NCBI GenBank assembly: GCA_938084875.1
Contig: CALKFX010000131.1
Location: 1 to 10,309 of the forward strand
DNA length: 10,309 nucleotides
From: an uncultured Flavobacteriales bacterium
GTDB taxonomy: Bacteria > Bacteroidota > Bacteroidia > Flavobacteriales_D > Parvicellaceae
Direction of reading: 5' to 3'
Part shown: piece after piece, positions 1-6,688 of the stretch
Layout of the letters: each line of letters starts with the position of its first letter
Position numbering within the stretch: the first letter of the stretch is position 1
Translations under genes and position numbers: made by a program
Notes under the pieces: generated by a model
What the model was told of the DNA's origin: nothing
What the model saw: the letters and a program-made list of their open reading frames with translations, nothing else
Databases searched by the model: none

Positions 1-2946
1 AACGGTGTAAGTAGTAGTAGCAGTTGGTGTGAAAGCAGTAGCATCAGTAATATTATTATCCCAAGCATAAGTTACAGCACCAGAAGCTGTTAAAGTAACT
101 GGATCGCCGTCACAAACAGCGACATCAGCCCCTGCATCTACCGTAGGTGCAGTTTGTGAGCTTATAACTACGTCAAATGTACTAGTTGCTCCACAAGTAT
201 TTGTAGAGGTTGTGTAGGTAACAGTATAAGTTCCGTCTGTACTATTTGCTAAGTCAATTGAACCAGTTGCAGGGTCTAAAGCCAATCCAGTTGTTGAACT
301 AAATACTCCCCCTTGAGTCCCAGCAACATTTGCAGTTGGATTATTATCACCTGCACAGTATGAAGCTTTTGTATAGCTAAACGTTGCATCTTCAGTTAGT
401 GATGCATCTACAATTGCAGTAACACTTTTTCTATTAGGATTTTCACCACAATAAACTCCCGAACTCTGTATCCCACTATTAGAACTTGCAGAGCCTGCAT
501 AATTTATTCCGTATCTTCCAGCTATATTGTTTTCAACAGCTTTTAACTCATCGTCAGTTATAGCGGCTCCGTATATTATCAACTCCACGATTTTTACATT
601 TGAAAGTTCCCCGCCATTGCTATAACCATTTAAGTTAAAGCCGTTGGGTGGATTAACACTTCTAGTTGCATTGTTTTGATAATAAGGAAATTGTGTTCCA
701 TTGCTGTAGAACAAATTTGAAGTATTGGACGCATTAACAGATGAATGAATCATCGGATTAGCATTTGAAGGAGATATTCCTGGATATACTTTCCAAGTAT
801 CGTAATGAAAAACATCCATTTGATTACCCCAAAAACCATGTAGCCAATTATTATTGCCCCCAAAAACTCTATTACAATTATTGTTTGTCAATTGAGCAGC
901 ACTTATTATAGTTAATGGCCAATTAAGAACATTTGAAGTCATCCTTAATTGATTGGATGTTGTAAAGTTTAATGTAGGCATAGAATTAACTCCGCTAATT
1001 AATAGCTCAGGTTGTCTAGAAGCAGTACTATGAGTAAAATCTCTTGAATTTCCACTTTGGTCATATATAGTTTTAACATAACCAGTAGAAGAACCAAGCC
1101 AGCCTTGTATTGCAGTAACATCAAGTTCTCCATTAGAAGTAAATCCAAAATCTTGTTCTGCATTGTCACTTGATCTTCTGAGTTTTATGGCATTACCACT
1201 ATAACTACCTACTAATTTTCTTAATCCAACCGCTAAAGCAACAGGCGCATCTGCAAAGTCTCCTACGGGAGCTGCGTTGCCCGCAATAGAAGAATAGTAA
1301 AAAGTAGAATCAGCACTTAAAGAACCAGTAGTAAATGAATTTCCATAATAAACAGGAACAGAATCGTTAGCACTTGAATACCAAACTAAAGTTGCTCCAG
1401 TATCCACCGGGGCTGAAAAAGTAAAAGTTCCAGCGCAATGGCTTACGTCGTTTATGTCTGGAACAGATGGGTTTTGAAGAACAGTTATTGTTAAATCTTT
1501 TGTTAAAGTAGAGTTGCCGCTAGTTGCAGTAACAGAATATGTTGTTGTAGCACTAGGAGAAACTAATAAGGTGTTATTTGAAGAGCCATCAGACCATGCA
1601 TAAGTATAACCAGAAATTACCGGTAAAGAAGCTTCATTAGCAACAGGACTTGTTGTTGGAAAGTTAGAGCTTGGACTAGCTATGGCAATACGACCAACAC
1701 TACCATCACCTCCAGCTTGACCACAGCCATTATTTGTTCCTTTACTTCCTTTATTAGCGGTAATTGAACCACTATTAGTTACAGAGGATGAAATAAAAAT
1801 TGATCCCCCAGCGCCACCGCCGCCGCCGCCCATTCCGCAACCACTACCATTACTTCCATTGGGATTTGAGTTTGTTCCATTACCTGCATTTTCTCCATTG
1901 GATGAGATTGTCCCAGAATTAATTAAAGAACTTGAAGAAATAAAAATAATACCTGCTCCATTTCCTCCTTTTCCAGGTAAGTGACCATCTTCATCTGCGC
2001 CTCCTTCACCACCTGCTCCCCCAAATATAAGCTTTGTTAAATCAGCAATCCCAACAATATTTCCCCCGCTACCACCTGTGTGCCCAGATTGTGACCCTCC
2101 ATTATTACCAGTGCTAGCATATCCTCCACCGCCACCACCTGCTGCATCTTGTCTGCCAGTTCCACCGCCGCCACCATTTCCGTTTGCACCATTCCAGACA
2201 GTTGAATTGGATCCATTCGAAGATCCTCCTTGAAAACCAATTCCGTAAATTCCTTCACCTTGAGCTCCGTTCATATTTCTATAGTGCTGACTTCCAGAAA
2301 TTGAACTAAGATGACTTACGCCTCTATATCCAATTCCATTAACTGAAATGGTTCCCGAATTATTTACTTGTCCAGAAGCTCTAAAACATACGATTCCACC
2401 AGTACTACCATCCCAAGGGTGAGCTGTAACTGTTGCCCCTGAGTTAATAGTTACATTATTGTAATTAGGTACTTTTATAACCTGATGTTTTACTGTTGAA
2501 GAAGCGTTATAATCGTTTAACAAGCTCTCAGTAAAAGTTATAGTACTTGAACTTATTGAGCTTATAACTTTAAATTCATAAGTTCCAACACTATTATTAG
2601 AAGTATTGTCATCCTGCATAGTTATAATTAAAACTTCATCGTTTACTGCAAGTCCTGCAAGTGAATCTAATTGCAAAGTTGAAGAGCCAGAACTGTTTGA
2701 CCCAGTAACTGTTGATCTAACACCGTCTGTATAATTAGTTCCTGTAGAAAACGTGATATCACCATCTAGCCCAGTTCCATAATATGCAGCAACTACACCT
2801 GCTGTAAGAGTTGCAGAATCACCTTCGCAGCTTGAAAGCGTTAGACTGTTGGAACTAAGAACTAGAGTAGTGTCTTGTGCGCTTAATGAGTAAAATGAAA
2901 AAGAGAATATTATTAATAGCGAAAGGGTAAGTATTTTTTTAATCAT
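1..2946 (-). CDS. Giant secreted modular Ig-like / glycine-rich / arabinofuranosidase-like surface protein (3' end outside window)
   Basis: The frame is open from the ATG at 2946-2944 to base 1, giving 982 codons without a stop. The gene therefore continues beyond the window. Residues 1-23 are a signal peptide (MIKK, hydrophobic core, LSAQ). Seen in order: the first half of an Ig/PKD-like domain (CEGDSATLTA, C40); a module with NDEVLIITMQD and HQVIKVPNYNNVTI, then glycine-rich sequence (about 210-410) with three NSGTIS-type repeats; the second half of the Ig-like domain (YTYAWSDG, W451); an Ig_7-like domain (C504, WYSS, TFYYSS to 553); an arabinofuranosidase-catalytic-like/concanavalin-like module, about 565-815 (LRKL at 575, RRSSDNAEQD, YDQSGN at 628, AGRYGIN at 809); C833 that seems to finish the Ig_7 domain; a flavobacterial DATFSYT...YCAGDNNPTA repeat; and another Ig-like domain from C945. 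It is probably exported and surface-bound. A type IX secretion tail would be expected, but that part is not visible. Function is inferred as adhesion or polysaccharide binding; catalysis is unproven. Confidence 0.9.
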   Translation of the reverse strand, partial: MIKKILTLSLLIIFSFSFYSLSAQDTTLVLSSNSLTLSSCEGDSATLTAGVVAAYYGTGLDGDITFSTGTNYTDGVRSTVTGSNSSGSSTLQLDSLAGLAVNDEVLIITMQDDNTSNNSVGTYEFKVISSISSSTITFTESLLNDYNASSTVKHQVIKVPNYNNVTINSGATVTAHPWDGSTGGIVCFRASGQVNNSGTISVNGIGYRGVSHLSSISGSQHYRNMNGAQGEGIYGIGFQGGSSNGSNSTVWNGANGNGGGGGTGRQDAAGGGGGGYASTGNNGGSQSGHTGGSGGNIVGIADLTKLIFGGAGGEGGADEDGHLPGKGGNGAGIIFISSSSLINSGTISSNGENAGNGTNSNPNGSNGSGCGMGGGGGGAGGSIFISSSVTNSGSITANKGSKGTNNGCGQAGGDGSVGRIAIASPSSNFPTTSPVANEASLPVISGYTYAWSDGSSNNTLLVSPSATTTYSVTATSGNSTLTKDLTITVLQNPSVPDINDVSHCAGTFTFSAPVDTGATLVWYSSANDSVPVYYGNSFTTGSLSADSTFYYSSIAGNAAPVGDFADAPVALAVGLRKLVGSYSGNAIKLRRSSDNAEQDFGFTSNGELDVTAIQGWLGSSTGYVKTIYDQSGNSRDFTHSTASRQPELLISGVNSMPTLNFTTSNQLRMTSNVLNWPLTIISAAQLTNNNCNRVFGGNNNWLHGFWGNQMDVFHYDTWKVYPGISPSNANPMIHSSVNASNTSNLFYSNGTQFPYYQNNATRSVNPPNGFNLNGYSNGGELSNVKIVELIIYGAAITDDELKAVENNIAGRYGINYAGSASSNSGIQSSGVYCGENPNRKSVTAIVDASLTEDATFSYTKASYCAGDNNPTANVAGTQGGVFSSTTGLALDPATGSIDLANSTDGTYTVTYTTSTNTCGATSTFDVVISSQTAPTVDAGADVAVCDGDPVTLTASGAVTYAWDNNITDATAFTPTATTTYTV
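1747..2400 (-). repeat. Three imperfect NSG(T/S)I(S/T)xN repeats within the glycine-rich module
   Basis: Three related segments of about 20 residues lie in the glycine-rich module of the giant protein. They start near residues 183 (2335-2400), 332 (1894-1956) and 381 (1747-1809). Each has a hydrophobic strand after glycine (GGIVCFRAS, GIIFISSS, GSIFISSS), a short variable spacer, and NSGTISVNG, NSGTISSNG or NSGSITANKG. Long Gly/Asn/Ser stretches separate them, including a run of six glycines at about 372-377. The pattern suggests stacked beta strands with glycine-rich loops, but no fold can be proved from sequence alone. Confidence 0.75.
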
Positions 2947-2978
2947 TTTGATTTTTTTTAAAAGTAATGTAAATGATA

Positions 2979-2996
2979 TCAAATATAAGTATTTGA
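2979..2996. promoter_or_regulatory. Perfect dyad TCAAATA-N4-TATTTGA overlapping the candidate promoter
   Basis: Seven-base arms TCAAATA and TATTTGA are exact reverse complements around TAAG. The dyad covers the candidate -7 element of the giant-protein gene. It lies in the 197-base gap to the divergent AraC-type gene, so it could be an operator, but short AT-rich dyads also arise by chance. It is a poor terminator, having no GC-rich stem. Confidence 0.35.
2980..2987 (-). promoter_or_regulatory. Candidate -7 promoter element for the giant secreted protein
   Basis: Read on the minus strand this is TATATTTG, an exact match to the Bacteroidota -7 consensus TAnnTTTG, 33 bases upstream of the ATG at 2946. 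A start a few bases downstream would leave a leader of about 25-30 bases. No convincing -33 TTTG lies at the usual spacing, so the call is tentative. The element lies inside a dyad at 2979-2996. Confidence 0.4.
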
Positions 2997-3107
2997 GTGC
3001 AATTTAAGTATCTGATAAGTGATAAAAATAATTAATTATAGATTAGAAATTACAAAGCCGAGTTTTTAAATGTGTTCAAAAAGTATAAAATAGATATCCA
3101 AAAAATG

Positions 3108-3115
3108 TATATTTG
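3108..3115 (+). promoter_or_regulatory. Candidate -7 promoter element for the AraC-type regulator
   Basis: TATATTTG matches the Bacteroidota TAnnTTTG element exactly and is the same 8-mer as the divergent candidate at 2980-2987. It ends 28 bases before the TTG start at 3144, leaving a leader of roughly 20 bases. No clear -33 box is visible. Confidence 0.4.
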
Positions 3116-3143
3116 CTGTAGTTTTTATTAAAAAAAACACATT

Positions 3144-4214
3144 TTGGATCTAAAATCATATTTAATATTCACATCCATAGTTTGCTATTTACCAATTATA
3201 GTATTCCTTTTGAAAAATATATCAAAGGCAAAAAATAAAAACTTACGATTTCTATTATTACACTTTATCTTAATTGTATTGGTTTTAGTTTCAAGATTGT
3301 TGGATCATATAAACCTAATTTCTATAAACATAAGCTTTACTACAAGTATTATAATATTAGCTTTTTTAATGTATTATTTATATGTTGATAATTTAAAAAT
3401 TAACAAATCTTATTTTCAAAAAAAATTATTAATTCCTTTAATTTTTTTTATAGTTATAAATTTATTAGACAATCAAATTTTTAGTGACTTTAAAATTAAA
3501 AGTTTTAAAATAATAAGGTTTTCTAATGATGTATTTATAACTATATCAAATATTTTAACTTATTTTCTTTTAATTCCATATATATTAACACTGATATGGA
3601 TAAATATTCAAAAAACATATAATATAACTGCCAAAGCAACAATCGAAAAAAAAATCCTAAAAAAATGGATAATTCCTTATACGTTATTAAAAACCTTATT
3701 CTTTATTTTTTCTGCTTTTCCATCTAAATTATTAGGGGAAAATTTTGTTAACGTTTTTTATTTTATTAATTCGGTTATTTTATTTTTAATGGCAACTTAT
3801 CTTTTATTTAGCCCAAAGCTGTTAGTTAATATTTCAAAATCATTTTCTTTGAAAACACCTAATCCTTTAAAAAGCAAAGAATTATTAGTCATAGACAATC
3901 TATTAAGTAAAAAGCAATATTTTTTAGATAATAAAATGCATCTTATAAAATTCACAGCAATTATTAACAAAAATCCAGTCCAAATCAGAAATATACTTAA
4001 GGAAAATAATTATGAAAACTTCAAGGATTATCTCAACTCTTTTAGAGCTAAGTATTTGAAAGACTTAATAGATAAAGGATTTTTAAACACCTACTCAATA
4101 GATACAGCATTGAAACAATCTGGCTTCAACTCCCATCAAACCATGTCTAGAACCTTTAAGAAACACTACAACACTACTGTTAAAGAATATTGGCAAAAAG
4201 TGAAAAGCACTTAA
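3144..4214 (+). CDS. Membrane-bound AraC-type transcriptional regulator (7TM sensor plus HTH)
   Basis: This 356-residue protein has seven predicted membrane segments, at about 6-24, 36-53, 64-81, 94-108, 132-152, 175-193 and 203-222. A linker follows, then an AraC/XylS-type DNA-binding domain at about 245-352. Diagnostic parts are NSFRAKYLKDLI (299-310) and ALKQSGFNSHQTMSRTFKKH (322-341), followed by TVKEYW. The layout matches regulators of Bacteroidota in which a membrane sensor is fused to the DNA-binding domain. The ligand is unknown. The start is TTG: an in-frame TAA lies 15 bases upstream, and the first in-frame ATG (Met76) would remove the first two membrane segments. The membrane half is very AT-rich; 3421-3480 has only 6 G/C of 60. 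The gene diverges from the giant surface-protein gene, which is a plausible but untested target. It converges on the DoxX-like gene with a 4-base overlap. Confidence 0.88.
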   Translation: MDLKSYLIFTSIVCYLPIIVFLLKNISKAKNKNLRFLLLHFILIVLVLVSRLLDHINLISINISFTTSIIILAFLMYYLYVDNLKINKSYFQKKLLIPLIFFIVINLLDNQIFSDFKIKSFKIIRFSNDVFITISNILTYFLLIPYILTLIWINIQKTYNITAKATIEKKILKKWIIPYTLLKTLFFIFSAFPSKLLGENFVNVFYFINSVILFLMATYLLFSPKLLVNISKSFSLKTPNPLKSKELLVIDNLLSKKQYFLDNKMHLIKFTAIINKNPVQIRNILKENNYENFKDYLNSFRAKYLKDLIDKGFLNTYSIDTALKQSGFNSHQTMSRTFKKHYNTTVKEYWQKVKST

Positions 4215-4582
4215 TTTTTTGAGCTAAAATAAGCCAATCCAATTAACACAAATTGAATAGGCAACCTAACCCAAGAGGCTAAAAAACTAGAAACACCAAT
4301 TGCTTGTTGAGCATCATCACTAAATGCCAAGTATATATTGGCAGGATATACAGCAATTAATAGCAATATAATTCCCCAAGAAGCATAAAAGCGTGTTTTT
4401 TTAATGATAATTCCAATTCCAAATAGTATTTCTAGAACCCCGCTAACATATATAGATTCTTTATGCAAAGGAAAACTTGGTGGCATAATTTTTAAAAAAA
4501 AAGAAGTATCTATAAAATGCTGGAACCCAATCCAAACGTATCCTATCCCCATTAAATAAATAAAAAGAGTTTTAAATTTCAT
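4211..4582 (-). CDS. DoxX-like four-helix membrane protein
   Basis: This 123-residue protein has four predicted membrane segments (about 4-22, 44-61, 66-84 and 106-120), the usual size and topology for DoxX-like proteins. Family-like signatures are GFQHF (19-23), IMPP (32-35), SGVLEI (47-52), an aromatic/basic turn before the third helix, YPANIY (79-84) and RLPIQ (106-110). DoxX relatives are inner-membrane proteins, some linked to redox or thiol stress; the function of this one is not known. Its ATG overlaps the CapA-like stop as ATGA, making it the last operon gene. Its TAA overlaps the stop of the convergent AraC-type gene within a TTAA palindrome, leaving no room for a terminator between them. 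Confidence 0.85.
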   Translation of the reverse strand: MKFKTLFIYLMGIGYVWIGFQHFIDTSFFLKIMPPSFPLHKESIYVSGVLEILFGIGIIIKKTRFYASWGIILLLIAVYPANIYLAFSDDAQQAIGVSSFLASWVRLPIQFVLIGLAYFSSKN

Positions 4583-5781
4583 TTTCTTTTTCTCCTTTTA
4601 GTTTTTAGCTGTTCAACATCTAACTTCCTAAGTTTTGGACCTTGACTTTGCAGGATAGTTATAGGCTTAAATTTAACAAGCCCATATGGAACACCTTCTT
4701 CAATATCTAAATTATTAGTATTAAGATGGGCCCTTGTATTATCTAAAAAAGTTTTCATTTTCTGAAAATCTTCTTTATTTGAAAAATATTTTTCGTTGTA
4801 AATAGGCCTTGCACAAGGCAAGATCTGGAAATGATATTTTTCCTTTTCCATATATTTGTGAACCCAAACAGGGATGTACTCTTTTTTAGAAATCAGAATA
4901 TTATTGTCCGTTTTTTGAAAAGAAAGTCTAAACATTGCTCCACCATCTTTTCGCTCTGCACGTTGGTTAGAAACAAAATTCCCAAGGGAGAAAACTGTTA
5001 AAAATTCATGTTTGTTTTCTTTGCTGTAAACCATTGGCTGAATTACGTGAGGATGCGAACCTATAACTACATCTACTCCTAAATCTTGAAAAAAACGATT
5101 GTATTTTTTTTGATATGAGTTGGGGAAATCTTTATATTCATATCCCCAGTGAACAAAGACTACCAACTTGTCCAAGTCTTTATTTTTAGCATTTATTACA
5201 TCTTTTTTAATTAAAACAGAGTCTACTAAATTCACATAAACAGGGTCAGAAAAAGGCAATCCATTAGTGCCATAGGTATAATTTAATAATCCAACTTTAA
5301 TCCCCTCTTTAGTGAGCACCAATAAATTATTCTCCTCTCTATTTTTAACATCTTTAAAGGTCCCCGTATGTAAAATTTTTAAACTATCTAGCACATCTAA
5401 AGTTCTGACAATACCTTTATTCTTTCTATCGCAGGAATGATTGTTTGCTGTAACCAAGACATCCATTCCGCTGTTTTTACAAGCTACAGCCAATTCATCT
5501 GGTGAGCTAAATTGAGGATACCCCTTGAAAGGCTTACCCGCAAGAGTTACTTCCAAATTTCCAATTGCAAAATCTACTGAAGAAATTATATCCTCTAACG
5601 GGTTAAAAACTTCTGAATATTCGTATTGCTTTTTATTTTCTTGCCATGCTGATTTTATCTGAGGACCGTGGCCCATAATGTCTCCCATAAACAAAAAACT
5701 AATTTCTTGAGCGTTTGTAGAACTAGACCATAAAAAATAAAGTAGGTATAGAAAGCTAATTTTAAATACTGAGTTAAGCAT
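4579..5781 (-). CDS. Secreted CapA-family (poly-gamma-glutamate capsule type) metallophosphoesterase-like protein
   Basis: A 400-residue protein of the CapA/PGA_cap family, which has a calcineurin-like phosphoesterase fold. Visible motifs are MGDIMGHG (D34), GNLE (74-77), ANNHSCD (NNH at 113-115), VHWG (H211), GSHPH (241-245) and SLGNF (265-269). Together they account for the family's conserved metal-site motifs. Residues 1-24 look like a signal peptide (hydrophobic core, then STNAQ), so it should act outside the inner membrane. The tail is strongly basic (KTKRRKRK). I chose the ATG at 5781, not the in-frame ATG at 5859. The shorter form begins directly with the signal peptide and overlaps the previous stop by 8 bases; the longer form would bury the signal behind 26 charged residues. 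In other bacteria CapA takes part in poly-gamma-glutamate anchoring or export. No capBC-type synthase genes are present here, so the substrate is open. Confidence 0.88.
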   Translation of the reverse strand: MLNSVFKISFLYLLYFLWSSSTNAQEISFLFMGDIMGHGPQIKSAWQENKKQYEYSEVFNPLEDIISSVDFAIGNLEVTLAGKPFKGYPQFSSPDELAVACKNSGMDVLVTANNHSCDRKNKGIVRTLDVLDSLKILHTGTFKDVKNREENNLLVLTKEGIKVGLLNYTYGTNGLPFSDPVYVNLVDSVLIKKDVINAKNKDLDKLVVFVHWGYEYKDFPNSYQKKYNRFFQDLGVDVVIGSHPHVIQPMVYSKENKHEFLTVFSLGNFVSNQRAERKDGGAMFRLSFQKTDNNILISKKEYIPVWVHKYMEKEKYHFQILPCARPIYNEKYFSNKEDFQKMKTFLDNTRAHLNTNNLDIEEGVPYGLVKFKPITILQSQGPKLRKLDVEQLKTKRRKRK

Positions 5782-5947
5782 CTTCGTCGTTATAGCATCT
5801 GTGTGTTTCTTCTTCAATTTGTTGAACGATTTCATAGAGCTCATCTTTAATATTGTCAAGATCTACCCCATTATTTACGGTAATAAATTCTTTGACTTTT
5901 TCTAATCTTAAATTGATGGTATCTATTGTCTTGGCAGTTAGTTTCAT
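5774..5947 (-). CDS. Small acidic protein of unknown function, 57 residues
   Basis: I do not recognise this protein. It has 57 residues, beginning MKLTAKTIDTINLRLEKVK and ending in acidic YNDEDA. Residues 1-22 and 30-50 look helical (LDNIKDELYEIVQQIEEE), so a helical hairpin or coiled-coil partner is possible. It has one cysteine (C51) and no signal peptide or membrane segment. The start at 5947 is supported by an ATGA overlap with the msrB stop. A longer frame up to 6052 exists, but its extra 35 residues are antisense-like and lie inside msrB. The stop lies 8 bases inside the CapA-like gene. Tight coupling on both sides argues it is translated. It could also serve to carry ribosomes from msrB into the CapA-like gene. 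Confidence 0.7.
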   Translation of the reverse strand: MKLTAKTIDTINLRLEKVKEFITVNNGVDLDNIKDELYEIVQQIEEETHRCYNDEDA

Positions 5948-6408
5948 TCTTTTCCAGCAACGAATTTTAAAGAAATAGAGTTTACACAGTGTCTTGTGTT
6001 TTTTTCGGTTAACTGCTCTCCAATAAAAACATGTCCTAAATGACCTCCACATTCATTGCATAGAATTTCAGTTCTTCTTCCATCCGCATCTGTTATTCTC
6101 TTAACAGCACCTGTAATTTCATCATCAAAACTAGGCCAACCACAGTTAGATTTAAATTTGTCTTTAGAGAAGTAAAGAGGAGTTTCACACCTTCGACACA
6201 AATAAACCCCATTTTCATAATGATTGTTGTACTCCCCAGTAAATGGATATTCGGTTCCTTTGTATATAATAACCCTCTCTTCTTCTTTTGTAAGAGAATT
6301 GTACTTTTTATCACTCATAATGGTAGCGGGTTTAATTTTTTCTGTCTGGCAAGCTGTAATATTACTAATGATTAAAAAACCAATAGTAATAAGTGCGTTA
6401 TTTTTCAT
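5944..6408 (-). CDS. msrB: Lipoprotein peptide-methionine (R)-S-oxide reductase MsrB
   Basis: A 154-residue MsrB, which reduces the R form of methionine sulfoxide in proteins. It shows the two zinc-binding CxxC pairs (C71/C74 and C117/C120), CGWPSFDDEI (89-98), GGHLGHVF (121-128) and the catalytic cysteine in RHCVNS (C141). C89, just before GWPSF, is a candidate resolving cysteine. The N-terminus has a short hydrophobic stretch ending ITAC (C20), a plausible lipobox, so the enzyme is probably a lipid-anchored envelope form protecting exported proteins. The start at 6408 puts the signal peptide at the N-terminus and overlaps the pterin dehydratase gene by 11 bases; an upstream in-frame ATG at 6438 would add ten residues. 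It needs an electron donor, and none is encoded in this operon. Confidence 0.93.
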   Translation of the reverse strand: MKNNALITIGFLIISNITACQTEKIKPATIMSDKKYNSLTKEEERVIIYKGTEYPFTGEYNNHYENGVYLCRRCETPLYFSKDKFKSNCGWPSFDDEITGAVKRITDADGRRTEILCNECGGHLGHVFIGEQLTEKNTRHCVNSISLKFVAGKE

Positions 6409-6688
6409 TTGCAATAAAATTATTAAATAATTCATCAATTTTTGACGCGAGAATTAAATCTTTTTCAGTAATTTTTCTTTCATCGTGGGTAGTCAAGCTA
6501 ACTTCAATAGTACAATAAGAACTTAGAATGTCAGGATGGTGGTTTTGAGCACTTGCTGCATTAGCAACTAGATTAAAAAAATCAACCGCCAAGTCAAAGG
6601 TTTTAAAAACAAATTTTTTGTGTATTTGCTCCTCTTTCTTTTGCCAATTAAACTTTTCAGTAAGCTCCTTTAATATTCTATAAGTCAT
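6398..6688 (-). CDS. phhB: Pterin-4a-carbinolamine dehydratase (4a-hydroxytetrahydrobiopterin dehydratase)
   Basis: A 96-residue protein, the usual length for the family. It dehydrates 4a-hydroxytetrahydropterin so that the cofactor used by aromatic amino acid hydroxylases can be recycled. The core signature is NHHPD (49-53: H50, H51, P52), then SSYCTIEVSLTTHD with H68, then D77. The acidic residue often found four positions before the first His is Ser46 here. It has no signal peptide and should be cytosolic. No phenylalanine hydroxylase is encoded in the window, so the partner lies elsewhere or the protein has another role. The ATG overlaps the SDR gene stop as ATGA, which fixes the start. 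Confidence 0.93.
   Translation of the reverse strand: MTYRILKELTEKFNWQKKEEQIHKKFVFKTFDLAVDFFNLVANAASAQNHHPDILSSYCTIEVSLTTHDERKITEKDLILASKIDELFNNFIANEK

Noticed and set aside
1811..1842. GC-rich triplet run possibly marking a foreign insert or phase-variable tract
   Set aside because: It simply encodes poly-glycine in frame; triplet slippage would not switch the gene off, and the flanks continue the same module.
2037..2258. 73-codon minus-strand open frame overlapping the giant protein
   Set aside because: It is a different frame of the glycine-rich coding region, with no recognisable features.
1..2946. Possible CRISPR or DNA-level tandem array, given the repetitive look
   Set aside because: Repetition is at protein level (Gly, Asn, Ser, Thr codons); no exact direct repeats with regular spacers were seen.
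5782..5859. 26-residue N-terminal extension of the CapA-like protein
   Set aside because: It would hide the signal peptide behind charged residues and overlaps the 57-residue gene; the ATG at 5781 fits better.
5948..6052. 35-residue extension of the 57-residue protein
   Set aside because: It lies entirely within msrB in another frame, is rich in Trp, Cys and Arg, and ignores the ATGA junction.
6093..6314. 73-codon minus-strand open frame
   Set aside because: It lies inside msrB, whose zinc and catalytic motifs leave no doubt about the true frame.
6224..6430. 68-codon plus-strand open frame, hydrophobic
   Set aside because: It is antisense to the msrB signal-peptide region, which gives a false hydrophobic translation.
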